NCBI RefSeq assembly: GCF_020509005.1
Contig: NC_063014.1
Location: 5,642,001-5,706,000, forward strand
DNA length: 64,000 nt
Source of the DNA: Fulvia fulva
Lineage: Eukaryota; Ascomycota; Dothideomycetes; Mycosphaerellales; Mycosphaerellaceae
Direction: 5' to 3'
Below the pieces are notes generated by a model. It ran no database searches. It worked only from the letters and a program-made list of their open reading frames with translations, and was not told where the DNA came from. Both the position numbers and the translations under genes were made by a program. Positions within the stretch are counted from its first letter, which is position 1; every line of letters starts with the position of its first letter. Below, one piece after another: positions 37,702 through 49,222 of the stretch.

Positions 37702-38652
37702 GTTTGAAGGAGAGGCACTGGCACTGGCACTGGCCCTTTGCAGTGAAGATGGCGCAAAAGTGGCCTGCACATTGTCACGGAAGCGCGTCTCAGGGCGACT
37801 GGCGTAAAGTCCATCGAGGTCATCGCCGGCCGAACGTTTCTCCGATGCTCGCCGAAAGGAGAACATGCTGCAGATCTTCCTTCCTCCACTCGCCTCTCTC
37901 CTTTCACCTCTCCTTTTACACCGTTGACCCACAAACAAAGCACGATGCCGACATCTTGACTATGGTTGCCTAAAGAAGGAGCATGCTACCAAGTACCAGG
38001 GTCACCACCAGTTGCTCCGGCTTCTGTTGCGAGGTGCAGACAGCATGTATGACCACAGTGGCCTTCGAGAACCTGTCAGCCGGGACTGTTGGACCTCACG
38101 AATCGCCTAGGCCAAGTATCACCACGAAGCCTTTCACGGAAAAGCAGTGCAGCATGCAATTGTTTCCGTCAGCAAACGTCCCGGACATATAAGCATTCTT
38201 GATGGATCAGAACCTGGCCTACCAAACGTTTGACACTCGTATACTGACCTAGATCGTGCTCTTGACAGAACCAGCATGCCAACACTGTACGCGGTGGGCA
38301 GCTCTTCAAGCGTACATCGAAAACCTCGATGATGGCCTCTCTGGATACGGTTCCACCGATTCGCCTACACGAAACTGTATACACAATACGCATTCCAGGG
38401 TACACGATGCTCCGACGATGATACTTCAACATGCGAAGTGTTTCGCATTGAAGACTATTCGCAGGGTGCAGTTGGGACCAATCACGCGCGGGCGATGAGA
38501 TTCACTTGCACTTTCATCCCGCACGGGCCTCCCAGAACTTCTGCCTGGCCCCGCCTCTTCTTCTTTTCCCGCGTCGCACATTCTTCTTACTTGCAACTAA
38601 AGCTCGGCGCACTCCATCTACACGACTGATGAGCTTTCACGGCCGAGTCAAC
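37702..38652. other. Divergent intergenic region between mcd4 and gene A
   Basis: Head-to-head promoter region of mcd4 (leftward) and array gene A (rightward). It holds the left copy of a duplicated block (37803-37915), a TATA-like CATATAAG at 38186, and a pyrimidine-rich leader before the gene A start. The plus-strand frame of gene A is open from 38506, but alignment with gene C favours the ATG at 38653. Confidence 0.5.
37803..37915. repeat. Duplicated mcd4 upstream block, left copy
   Basis: About 100-110 bp around CGAACGTTTCTCCGATG...GCCGAAAGGAGAACA...GCAGATCTTCCTTCCTCC, recurring in the same orientation at 41304-41405. On the minus strand both encode a segment ending [11 protein letters not shown]; here it is in frame with Mcd4, upstream of its likely start. 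Confidence 0.75.
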
Positions 38653-41274
38653 ATGGATCAAGCGACGATTGCAGCGCTTGTCGAGAGCTACAAGATTGGG
38701 ACGCGTCAAGTCGCGCAGTGGCTCGTGAAGTCTGCCAGAGGGCACATCAGTAGTCGCAGGCTCGCTGCTGCTGTGGAGCTCGCGGCAGCTCAATATGGCA
38801 TCGCCCACAGTGTACAGCTAGAATCATACGATCTGGTTCAGCTTGCTGAGGATATCGAAGAACATGTCGCGTCCAGCGGCCGCACCCCTTGGGATATCTC
38901 GATCGTTCTGGCAGTCCTACACAGCACCATTCGCAGTCGCAAGGGATGCGCGGAGTGGTACAAAGCACGGGGCGCGCGAACCGAAGAACAACTCAGCCTT
39001 AACGAGTCGCACCAACGCTTCATTGATGCCCTCATCGCTGTATCCAACTGCCTCCGCAGAGTTCAACAAGCTGCAAACGGCGCCGCGCCTCAGGTCAAGA
39101 CCGCGTCAGCACTGGCTAAGCTTACAGGAGCGCCCTTCACTCAGCTTGATCTCGAAGAGCCTGGTGAAATTCCGGACATTCCCACAGTAGAGGTCGTTGA
39201 GCACGCAGCTCGAATCGTGACTGATGGAGATATTGCCGCGAACATCATCGACGAGCCGGACGACTCAGCGTTCGCTATCGCTGGTATACTGGCAGAGTGC
39301 TACGACATGCGGCAATTCCTGCGCGCCGTCTAGAAGGACTGTCGTGATGATGTGTGTCGACCCGAGTATGCCTTCGCGGTCACAGAAGGCGCGAACCACT
39401 TTATACAGACCAAGGCCGAGCGCTTTGCAGATGCACGACCAGGTCTTGACAACTTCGATACAATCGTAGACCGCTTAGACTTGGATATAGTGTTTGAGAA
39501 CGGAATTCTCCAATCCTGCAGTTGTAGCGGTCGCGATTTGACCCCAGACATGCTTTGCGTGGACGCGTACGTTGCAGCACACCTACTCCGACGACATCGA
39601 CAGGCATGTCTTGCCTTAGGTGCCGATAGTAGCGAAGCTCAAGAACTAGAACCGCACATGGAGGCACAGCACAAGCTTTGTATAGAACTGCACGAAGTTG
39701 GCTGGGACGTTGATGGGTTCGTTGATGCGTGGCGAGGCGGCGACTGGCAAGATCTCTTCACCGCTCACTATAGTGACTTCAGAGGGCCTCGCCAGCAGGC
39801 CATCTCGCTGGCTTTCGTCGTGAGTTTCCAAATCGAGATTGATATCGTGGACACGCTTGGCTCAGGCGCAAGAGATGTCATTACAGCTCTAGTCGACAGT
39901 GCTACGCGGGCAAAGATGTCTTTTAGTGAGCTTGACGAGCTTTTGAAGCAATTGAAGCCACTCTTCAAGAATTGCGTTGATAAAGCTATTAGTGCTCTAC
40001 GGCGGTGAATCCAGCACAATGTCCTAGAAGCTGTTGGAAGAACCACAGGAGATATTCCCGACGTTTCAGTTGACGAGTTGTCAGGGAGAGCGATTGATGT
40101 GATACCGACCCTTGGCGCAGCGTACGCGCACAACACGATCGGCAATCTGCATAGCACCGGAGTGGATCTTCTGAACATTGGCAGGATCGGAGTGACAATA
40201 GCGCACCTCTACACCGCTTGCAAATCCTCTGGTCTACTATCCGAGAGCTGGCAAGACATGGCCTATTTCATCGAGGCTCAAGGCGCGTCATCTCTTGGCC
40301 TCCTAGACGTGAGCCATACGCCGCGGCAAGCACTCGCGGTGGCGAAGAGCTTTGGACTAGCAATGGGAGTTAAGGCGCACCAGTACGTCGGGTCTAAGGC
40401 CTAACCTGCGCAGCCTGGCAGAGTGAGATTACAGCGAGAGGCGAAAGACACCAAGGTCACGCGCGTTCGCTCGAGAATGGTCAAGCATAGGGATGTAGAA
40501 GAAACGGTGGCTTCGCGCTCAAGGTGGAGTATTATGGGTCGACTGCCATCTATCCTACACGCCTTGGCTGAAAATCTTGCCACTGCCGATTCAGAGTGCT
40601 TAGACGAGTCTATTGTAGATGCAGTTCGTCGCAAAAGCACTCTAACGGATGTTCAGATGCTTTCAGCCCAGACAAAGGCACTGCAAATGGACGACCTGGC
40701 GATGCAATTCGACCTGTGGGATTTCTTCACTATTTTGTGGGATCTGCTGAAGCAGATTCAGTCAGCACTAAAGTCGTCGTCCAACAGTGGCTTGCGAAAG
40801 ATGGGCAAAGAGACCGAGCCCTTCGTCTTGGTGGATGAAATCCTGTGGCTTGCGGCCGATCGCGAGCGCGAGCTTGCGAGCACCGGTGCTACAAGATACC
40901 TAGATGCCCTGAGGCTCTGTGCACAGATACTTGAGCAACACATTGCAAAGTCAGGCTCTAGGGTCTACGACATGGCTATCGCTCGATGCAGAGCTCCTGA
41001 CAGAGACCACGATATGATGATAGAGCCAGAGTGTCCTCGGGCTGAAACAGATGGACTGCGACTGACATTAAAGGGGAAGGAGATGACTCTTAGTGGTCCT
41101 GGTACAGCGTCTGTCGCAACCGAAGATTGTAATACTGAGCTGGCGGGCCCGAAGAAGAAAGTCAATCAGCGAAACAAGAGAGACAACAGGAAGGCGAAAA
41201 GGGCAGCTGCGGCAGCAGAAACGAAGAGGGTGGAAGATGGAGCAGAAGATACTGATGTAGAAGCCGGTGCTTAG
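38653..41274 (+). pseudogene. Array gene A: DUF6604-like protein, three in-frame stops
   Basis: The first of six tandem paralogues; 874 codons in one frame from MDQATIAALVESYK. The N-terminus resembles DUF6604, a fungal domain of unknown function: a Y-K--T--V--WL helix, then VLHSTIRSRKGCAEWY and ESHQRFIDAL (residues about 1-145). The rest aligns with intact gene C, including the block VIPTLGAAYAHN...GVDLLNIGRIG...HLYTAC and the terminal LTLKGKEMTLSG, followed by a Lys/Arg-rich tail that C lacks. Stops: TAG at 39331 (a tryptophan in C), TGA at 40006 and TAA at 40402. The frame never shifts and alignment continues past every stop. No introns that would remove the stops were found. Probably a pseudogene; stop readthrough cannot be excluded from sequence alone. 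Confidence 0.75.
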
Positions 41275-42163
41275 ATGGGAGAAGGTGCGTAGTAGGGCAT
41301 CTCGTATAAAGCGGTCATTAACGGGCGAACGTTTTTCCGATGCGCGCCGAAAGGAGAACAAGCCGCAGATCTTCCTTCCTCCTTTCACCTTCTCTTTCAC
41401 CTTTCGTGCCCCTTTACATTGAGATGCTACGCCACTTCACTGTATGCACTAGTCAACTGCTGTCTCGTATCTATCTTACAATATCGCCCTGTAGGCGCGA
41501 GTTCTGCGAGCGATCAAGCAGGATGAGCGGCAGTACTTCAACATTGCTTGCAGATTAGCCATGTTACTGTCGAAACACGCCACGACCATCAAGTCTGCTG
41601 GACACATGACTAGTGTGCAAGAGGACGCAACATGCCAGACAAGGACTTACAACAAAGAGAGTCTGCATACTGTTGCGCGAGATGGCAAACCGTTGCAGTG
41701 GTCAAATATACGTCCACGAAAGAAACTCAGTAGCAACGTCACTCGTTGATACATACGGTACACTATATACACACTACAATGACGACTGTAGACACTAACC
41801 ATCAGCGCTGGACGCTCGTGGTACATAGCTTGGTGGGAAAGCTCGACGTGCATTCTGGACACCGAGCACAACAGCATGCACAATCTGGCTGACACTCGGT
41901 GAAGCAGCGATGTGAACGCTCGATGCAAAAAGCATTCACCTCTAGCTGTTCAGGCACCGAAGTTCCACGCCAAGGAATGGCCGTGCACGATATATATGCC
42001 TAATCGCATTTCCAGCTTCGCAGTTCTTCACTTCTCCACGACTTTGTTCAATATCTTGTTGACACCACCTCAACTCGTACTGTGTATTTCACATCAAGAC
42101 ATTCATTTCGGCGCGACAGTATCTGCTGACTCCGTACCCGAAACGCGATATCCTCGAGTCGCT
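41275..42163. other. Intergenic DNA between array genes A and B
   Basis: Contains the right copy of the mcd4-upstream duplication (41304-41405) and, close to gene B, a TATA-like TATATAT at 41991. The rest shows no coding sense I trust. Confidence 0.5.
41304..41405. repeat. Duplicated mcd4 upstream block, right copy
   Basis: Matches 37803-37915 over CGAACGTTT-TCCGATG, GCCGAAAGGAGAACA and GCAGATCTTCCTTCCTCC with scattered differences. It lies about 30 bp after the gene A stop, so the two copies bracket gene A. No mcd4 coding exon follows it. Confidence 0.75.
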
Positions 42164-44977
42164 ATGGACGATCTTTCACTCACAGAACAGTACCAGAGGT
42201 ACAAAATCGGCACGAAGTATGTGGTGCAGTGGCTCGCCGACACCGCAATGGACTATACAATTGTGCCTACACTCGTATTGGCACGTAGAGAGAACACAAA
42301 TACAGTTGCTGGTTTACGCGACATCACGCTATCGGTGGACAGCCTTCGACAGTTGGCGCGCGAGATTGTTGAACGCGCCCAGTGCACCAGTAGAGATCCT
42401 AAAGGTATCGACGACACTATCGTCGTGCTTGTCGATGTGGTGCGCGGTCGCAGGGAGTTTGCGCAACACTAGGAGGCTGATCAAGAACAATTACTCGACG
42501 AACGCGATCACGGCCATGTATATTTTGTCACCACGATAGAAAGCGTGCTTGGATATCTCAACGACACCAACAAAGATCTACGGCAACAGCATCGGAGGTC
42601 GAAGGCCGCAGATACAACTGTCGCGAAAACGATCTGCGCACTTCTCAACAGCTTTTAATCCCTTGTAATGGACACTACTATAGAGACCAACGAAGTGATC
42701 TCGACCCCTCCACCTACGACAGAGGATGCTACGGTGGTCTTGGACCCGCCTGCCAAGCTTAGAGTCGTGCTAGAAGACACAGTCGGGGACAAGAGGCTTG
42801 CTCTACTATGCTACCTCAATGACGTTGCAGACGTGCGCAAAAACATCCGTACATGGTGGGAGCGCTATCGCTCTAGCGAACTCGCCCTAGGGACTGTCGC
42901 GTCACTGACCCAGGACAGGATTTCTCGCCTTCGAGACGCGTCCGCACACATAACAGCAGAGTATCCAGAGTTCACTCGGTTCAAGGAGATTGCAACATTC
43001 CTGAACTTGGATCTGGGGTTTGAGCATGGCAGACTGGTCGATCTGAAGTACGACGACATCACCATGGCTAGCAATGAACCTTCGTCTTTCTTACTTATAG
43101 ACGCCTGGACGGAGTTAGTTCTGCTGCGCACTAACCTGCAGAACTACTCGTCGACATCGCCGACCGACAGGGAAGAGTCGGCAAATGCCGAAAAGCACAT
43201 TGCTACTAGCCATCCTCTCGCTAGCACTCTCATGGCTTCGCGCGAAGTGGAGAAGCTCGCGGATATCTGGCACCTGGCTGGCCCTGGCGAATGCCCAGAT
43301 CGCGCGACGGCAGACTGGATCGAGTTCCTGCACGACATAGAGAAAGCGATCGGCGTGAACCTCGTTACGACTCTGCAGATTCAGCTCGACGTTCTGGATG
43401 TCATGAAGCAAGCACCTCTAAGCCACGTCCCCTTCCTTGCTGCCGTTGCCCTGAGGGCTTCGACATCGCGCAAAATGCTGAAGGACATGACCGCGGACCT
43501 ACCTTTCTAGCTACACGCTCACGAGGAGACCTACAAGCTACTGCAGCGCAATACCGTCTCGGTGGCTGAGGGACTTGCCGACACATCAGATAGTCTAGAA
43601 GGAGCGATACGGCGTTTGCAGCTACGATCGCCTTTACTCACGAATCTGCCAGTACTTGGCAGCAGCTACGCCAGTTCCATCTCTGCTCGGCTGCATGCCA
43701 ACGGCATTGCACTGTGCAACACTGGAGCACTTTTACTCAGCATCGCGCACCTATACACTACGTGCCGAAGCTCGGGTCACCTCGAGTCCCGTTGGACAGA
43801 TGTCGACTTCGTGATCGACAGCTAGGGTATTCGTCGTCTTGGGTCGGCCAGTGAGCCTGGCTCCATTGCTCCGATCTCGACGATGACCTCCGCTTTCGCG
43901 TTGGCTTTAGGTGCGAAGCCACGTGCGACCACTTCTGGCTCTGAAGAAGGGTCGCATCGTCGATGGGGTGGCCTAGAGCTGCCAGAAGCGACACCCGTTC
44001 CGGATCGCATGCGTATTGCGTCATCTTTTTCAAGACAGTACGCTGCGGTTCAAACATTCGTGAAAGGTGCGGGCCTTTCGATGACTGGCAAGACGCGAGC
44101 AATCCTGGACGCGGTGTTGCGAGAAACCGCCGCTACCCATCCTAAGCTCATCTCTGACAATGCCTTGAACGAGCTACAGGCCATCGGACACGTTTCGATT
44201 GAGCAGTCACTCTCTGTATTGTCTTCCGTACTTGCCTCCGAGGAGACAGCAGTGCGGCTCGACTATTGCACTCTATTCGGCGATCTGTGCGAGGTGGGGG
44301 ATGAGATCAGGGTCGCAGTCCAAGAGAGTCTTGAGGGCTTCCACGAGATTGAGTCCTTCACGAATGTCCACGAGCCGCACGAGGTCGTCTTCGAGATCTT
44401 CCGCATTGCGGCGAAACGAGAAGCTTTGCTGCTTGAGAATCAGAAACCTTACTGGCCAGACGTCCTGAAGATCTGCGCTGCCATCTTCACTAGACACATC
44501 AGTACAGAAAGGTCAAGACTACTGGATGAAGCAAAAGCACCGATCACCCCGGGTTCTGTGGTTGTGACCGAGCAGTGGAGTGAGACCTCCAAAGTCTCCG
44601 CAAAAGGTCTCAAGCTTCGTCTCAAGGGTAGCGAGCTTACGATGACCGACGATGGCCTGAGCGATCATGAACGCGATCTGCGAGCGACCAAGCAGATCCA
44701 CATGAAGCATTTCCAGAAGTGGCAAAATCAAGGCATCGATTTTGAAGTCCAAGCTTCCATGGCGTGGGACATTCTGCAGCAGCAGAAGAATCAAGCCGAG
44801 CGTGAGAAGGCTGGTAAGGCAGGGGACATGAGCGCGTCTCAGAAAAAGAACGCTGCGAGGAAGAGGGCCAAGGCCAAGGCGGCGGAAAGTAAGGCAACAG
44901 AGGACGATCAAGCGAGTGAGAAGCTGCGAGGCGAACCCACGGAAGGAGATATACCGGCTCCAGACTCATCGGACTGA
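42164..44977 (+). pseudogene. Array gene B: DUF6604-like protein, four in-frame stops
   Basis: 938 codons in a single frame from MDDLSLTEQYQRYKIGTKYV, the most canonical DUF6604-type start in the array (YQRYK-GT-YVVQWLADTA). It then follows the same layout as the other copies: VVRGRREFAQH, a divergent linker, LCYLNDVADVRKNIRTWW, LNLDLGFEHG, LPVLGSSYASS...HLYTTCRSSG, LRLKGSELTM, and a basic coiled tail (QKKNAARKRAKAKAAESK). Stops: TAG at 42470, TAA at 42656, TAG at 43508 and TAG at 43823. The last replaces a glutamine conserved in gene C (KSQG). No frameshift separates the segments. TAG and TAA from CAG and CAA are what a CpA-to-TpA process makes. It differs enough from A and C to be an old duplicate. 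Confidence 0.75.
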
Positions 44978-45530
44978 TCTCAGCTCGATGTGCATCAGAT
45001 CTGGCGTGGGCACAAATAGCAACGACTGTGGACATCGTAACAACACCCAGTCACTATCACCAACACGCTCCACAGATGAGATTGATATGAACAAACTGGC
45101 AAAGGCCTCTGCCACCACAGGCCGCAAAATTCGCTACTATCACGAGCATGTGTTGGGAAGAGGAGAACTTCTCTTAGATCGCATCTCGCGCTCCGGCGTG
45201 GGGCTAAGTTTGAGGGAATGGCAGGATCAGGCTGACAAGGTCATCCAACAACAAGCCAGGTACTCCCAGGACTTCGGATCTGACGAATCGCGAAGGAAGG
45301 TTGTAAACACCGAAGATACGAACTGCGTATGGGCCTTGGATTAAGTGTTCGCAGCATGCATGGAGGATGTAAGGGAAGCAGAAGGCATGTGAAGTTGGAC
45401 CTGGTGATTGATAGATGTATAGCAGAACCGTAACTGCCCCATTGACTCCCCCGTATCCTTCGCTATCAATATCGTGATGTTCTGCATACCGTGTTGTCCA
45501 TATTGTAGAGCAACATGCCACTTCGTGCCA

Positions 45531-45567
45531 AGCGCCAAGACGTGTCGCACCTCACCTGCTTCGCGCC
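45531..45567. repeat. Conserved array downstream element, copy after gene B
   Basis: AGCGCCAAGACGTG...CACCTCACCTGCTTCGCGCC. It shares a core with copies after genes C, D and E, each a few hundred bp past the stop codon. Confidence 0.65.
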
Positions 45568-45977
45568 TTCTTTTCGTCTTTGCATCGTCGTCCGTCATGA
45601 CGATAATCCTCGTGGTCTCGAGACGATGATGTCGATGCAGGCGAAGCGTCTTCGCCGCCCGCAGGAAGCGCCATGGGCCGTCTCTTCACATCCACGCCAC
45701 CTTCTGGAAGATGGAGAAGATGGGTATACGTGGTCGAGGCCAGAGATATGAATATCGGGATACTCCAGTAGCGTTCAAACCGGGAGTGAAGCTCTAGCGA
45801 CGTCGCTGACGTCGCTGATGTGTGCTAAAAAGACAAGCCAGACAGGACTTGCAGAACGCAGCAAACTATCTGAGACTGGCTGTGGCTTATAAAGCTCCTG
45901 GAGCAGGTCAGTCTGGACTGTGAAGACATTGACCTCCTCAAGATGAGAGCCCTATACGCAGCGCTCCGACTGTACGA

Positions 45978-45985
45978 TATATAAG
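45978..45985 (+). promoter_or_regulatory. TATA-like box upstream of gene C
   Basis: TATATAAG about 500 bp before the gene C ATG. Similar AT boxes precede A (CATATAAG, 38186), D (TATATAAG, 49813), E (TATATAG, 54170) and F (TATATATAG, 58186), each 400-470 bp before the start. A long leader or an unseen upstream exon would be implied. Confidence 0.35.
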
Positions 45986-46477
45986 ATTCACTGACATGGT
46001 GTCCAGTACAGTGGCATTGTTGCTCCAAGTGAAGAGGCACATGAGCAGGGAGCATCTTCTAGGTCATGCTCTGGGTACTTGCTGGACATAATGGGCATAG
46101 CGTTCATCGTGACCCTACAACCGTAGGCTGGGACTGGATTCTGGACGAGAGCAGTGTCGGCCTGCGTGGCAGATGGCGATCCTGTTGCACAGTATATACC
46201 CGGACGACCATCATGCCAGAAGATCATGGCGTCAAGATGGAGTAGCTTGCCAAATTGGCCGTGGTGAACGCACAGCGCGAGCACTCGCTTGTGCTTCATG
46301 CCTTGACAGGGATTTGTCTTAGCGCAACACCGAGTGTCTGTGCCCTTGAGGTAGCACGACGTTCTCTCTAAAGCTCCTACAAAAGTTCAATCGCTGGGGC
46401 ACTCTACTTCAGCACATTTCGTCAAGCTCATTCTCCAACCAAACTACATCAGTACGCCTAGCAGCCCAAGAGACACA

Positions 46478-48925
46478 ATGGACTGGAAGACCGTCGCGGA
46501 TCTTGTGGCGGACTATAAGACAGCCTCTCACCATGTCGCACAGTGGCTAGTCAACAACACTAGAGGACATGTCACAGATGCTGCTCTTGCCGCCTACATA
46601 GAGCGTGCTGCACAGCACGGCAACGGCATTCAGCAAGTATTCCTCGATCCGCCTGACTTAATCCAGCTTTCTGGAGACGTGGAGAGGCGAGCAACCGTTT
46701 CTGGACAGGCGCCGTTCGACATCACTGCAGCCATCTCTGTGCTGAAAAACGCCATCCGTGGGCGCAAGGGGGCTGCGGAGTGGTATAGGGTCCGAGGCAA
46801 GAAGGACAAAGAGTCACTCGAGCGCGATGAGAAGCACAGCCAATTCATTGGTACTCAAAGCGAGATGCTCGCATGCTTGCAAAGAGCATATCGAGCCACT
46901 CAACCCATTGTCCAGCAGCCGAGACTACCTGCCAGGATAGAGGAATTGGTAGCCGGCTTCTGCCAGCTTCACGTGGAAGAGCCAGCGGAAGTCGGTCCTG
47001 CTATAGCGGCACGCTTGACGAAGGATGCTGCGCATCTCGTTCATGTCGACGATGTCGGTGTACAGATGCAAGTCGAACCAGATGACATGGCATTCGCTCT
47101 CTGTACATTGCTTGAGGAGTTCTTCAAGGCTCGTAAAGTGTTACGTGAGGCGTGGACGAGCTGCAAGAATGGCACCCTGCCTAGCGAGTACGCCTTCGCG
47201 ATGAAGGAAGCTGCGAATCAGCTGATGCAAGCGAATATCGACCACTTCGCAGAGACACATCCGGGCTTCGATGATTTCAACACGATTGCAGATTCTTTGG
47301 AGTTGAACATCACCACAGAAGAGGGCGTCCTGCAGACTTTCGAATGCAACGTGGAAGGTCTCACATCTCAACTACTCTGTATCGACGCCTGGATCACGGT
47401 CAGTCTACTTCGGAGGCACATTCGAACAGCTCAGCTGCCTAGGACCCATAGAGCAGTCCGGGTCTTGGACCGTAACGTCAACGCTCATCATCCACTCTGT
47501 CTCAAGCTATACGAATCGAAAGTGGACGTTGATGACCTTGCTGCCAGATGGCAAGACGCTGGTCCGCAGGATCTGTTCACGGCGCAGTACGCAGAGTTTC
47601 GTGCTTCAACCGACCATAGAGTCTCTCTTACCTTCATCCTAATGTTACAGAACGAGATCGACGCACTCGACATACTCGGAGAAGGTAGAACACTTGTACT
47701 GGTCTCGCTTGTTGATGTCACAGTCCAGGCACAGCTGTCGTCCGCCAGCATTGATGAGCTCAAGCGCCGGTACGAGCCGTGGGTACGACATGAAGTTGAC
47801 GAGACGCTCGACGCTGCTGCAAAAAAGATACAACACGATATGCTGGAGGCGGCCGGCAAAGATGTGGCTGAACTTTACGAGGTTGAACCAGCGGACTTCC
47901 TGAAGCGACCTGTCCAGATCTTACCGACTCTAGGTACAGCCTACTCATTGAACTTGACAACGCTTCTACACAGCAGCGGAGTCGATCTCCTGAATATTGG
48001 CAACATTGGCTTGGCAATGGTTCACCTCTATTCCATTTGTAAAGCGTCCCAGCTGTTGTCCGAGGAGTGGATAGACATGGAGTTCTTCATCAAGTCGCAA
48101 GGCGCTTTGTCGTTGGGCTTGATTGAGGCGGTCCATGCCACAGAGCCAATGCTTACAGCTGCTAGGAATTATGGTTTCGCCATGGGGTTGGAAGCGCACC
48201 ATTATACCGCCGCGAAAGCCAGGGAGCCGAGAAAGCTGGGCAGAGTATCCTTGACACTTGGAAGAAAGAACATCAGGACCGTACAACTGTGCTCGACGTT
48301 CATGAAGGAGCTACATACTGTTCAAGCGGCGGCATCAACGGTAGCCTTCTGCATCTCTGATGAACTGCCTTCTGTGCTGCACCACGTTGCCAAGGGCCTG
48401 GCCGCCGACAACCCCAGTCCTTTGGATGCAATCACGCTTGAGGCGGTTCGTGACAATCGGCCCCTCACACCCGTGCAGTTGCTCTCCGCGCTGAAAAAGT
48501 CCTTGGGTAATGACGACTTTGCGATGCGCTTCGACTACTACATCTTCTTCGCCACGCTCGTAGACATCGTCCGCGAAGTGCAATTGATGCTTCAAGAATC
48601 GAAGTTCGGGAAGGTACGGGATGTTGGCAAGAAGGACAACCCATCTCTTCTGGTGGACGACATATTCTGGCTTGCCGCTTGTCGAGAGCGCGACATACTG
48701 GCCAACGATGGTACATCTCCAATAAATGATTACATCAGCATGTGCGCGAAAATATTCGATCGGCATATGGGCAAGGATGGTTCGAGGCTCTACGACATGG
48801 CCGTCGCTTCGCGCACAGAGCCGGCCTTGGACGATGAAATCGCGGTAGCACCATGCGTCACGCCGGTCGGGCATAATGTGGTCCGCCTGAAGCTGAACGG
48901 AAAGAAGCTGACCCTGAAGGGCTAG
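46478..48925 (+). CDS. Array gene C: DUF6604-like protein, the only intact copy
   Basis: An uninterrupted 815-residue ORF with no intron. Residues 1-145 resemble DUF6604, a fungal domain of unknown function: ADYKTASHHVAQWLVNN, VLKNAIRGRKGAAEWY and DEKHSQFI are the recurrent helices. Residues about 205-275 (CTLLEEFFKARKVLREAW, EYAFAMKEAAN) recur in every copy. Residues about 485-590 hold the best conserved block (ILPTLGTAYSLN, GVDLLNIGNIGL, MVHLYSICKAS, YGFAMGLEAH). The C-terminal part (ALKKSLGNDDFAMRFDY, FWLAACRERDIL) ends in VRLKLNGKKLTLKG. There is no signal peptide or clear membrane segment; helix-rich and probably soluble. Unlike its five relatives it stops straight after the LTLKG motif and has no lysine-rich tail. 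It is closest to A. Function unknown. Confidence 0.8.
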   Translation: MDWKTVADLVADYKTASHHVAQWLVNNTRGHVTDAALAAYIERAAQHGNGIQQVFLDPPDLIQLSGDVERRATVSGQAPFDITAAISVLKNAIRGRKGAAEWYRVRGKKDKESLERDEKHSQFIGTQSEMLACLQRAYRATQPIVQQPRLPARIEELVAGFCQLHVEEPAEVGPAIAARLTKDAAHLVHVDDVGVQMQVEPDDMAFALCTLLEEFFKARKVLREAWTSCKNGTLPSEYAFAMKEAANQLMQANIDHFAETHPGFDDFNTIADSLELNITTEEGVLQTFECNVEGLTSQLLCIDAWITVSLLRRHIRTAQLPRTHRAVRVLDRNVNAHHPLCLKLYESKVDVDDLAARWQDAGPQDLFTAQYAEFRASTDHRVSLTFILMLQNEIDALDILGEGRTLVLVSLVDVTVQAQLSSASIDELKRRYEPWVRHEVDETLDAAAKKIQHDMLEAAGKDVAELYEVEPADFLKRPVQILPTLGTAYSLNLTTLLHSSGVDLLNIGNIGLAMVHLYSICKASQLLSEEWIDMEFFIKSQGALSLGLIEAVHATEPMLTAARNYGFAMGLEAHHYTAAKAREPRKLGRVSLTLGRKNIRTVQLCSTFMKELHTVQAAASTVAFCISDELPSVLHHVAKGLAADNPSPLDAITLEAVRDNRPLTPVQLLSALKKSLGNDDFAMRFDYYIFFATLVDIVREVQLMLQESKFGKVRDVGKKDNPSLLVDDIFWLAACRERDILANDGTSPINDYISMCAKIFDRHMGKDGSRLYDMAVASRTEPALDDEIAVAPCVTPVGHNVVRLKLNGKKLTLKG

Positions 48926-49187
48926 ACGACCGACTAGCAGGAGATCACCCCGTGTGTTCGGAGAGGGTGTAGGATCGCTGGGAAGATTGATATTCGGGGG
49001 GGGGACAGCGTTAGATGGGCCGCAGAAAGGATCTTGCTGGTGGCTGAGAGTAACCCAAGGCCGCAACGTGATGGAGTGGCTATCGTGGAGACATACAGCA
49101 TAGATACAGATGCATGACAGACGCGTATACAGTTGTGCCATGTCCTCTCCATGCTTGTTGCTTGCCATATCGTAGAATTCCTACCTG

Positions 49188-49222
49188 AGCGCCAAGACTT
49201 GTCCCACCTCACCTTCACCGCA
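49188..49222. repeat. Conserved array downstream element, copy after gene C
   Basis: AGCGCCAAGACTTG-CCCACCTCACCTTC, matching the core seen after B, D and E. It starts about 265 bp past the stop. Confidence 0.6.

Larger units (their letters stand above)
44978..46477. other. Intergenic DNA between array genes B and C
   Basis: 1.5 kb without a supported gene. It contains the conserved downstream element (45531-45567), a tandem CRE-like sequence (GACGTCGCTGACGTCGCTGA near 45791-45812) and a TATA-like TATATAAG at 45978, about 500 bp upstream of gene C. Small open frames here look accidental. Confidence 0.5.

Noticed and set aside
39331..40404. Idea that introns remove the stops in gene A (and B, F)
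   Set aside because: Paralogue similarity is continuous through the stop positions and no GT-AG pairs with suitable length and phase surround them.
45341..45598. Small minus-strand ORF over the downstream element after gene B
   Set aside because: The corresponding frame is not kept in the copies after C, D and E, so the conservation is not at the protein level.
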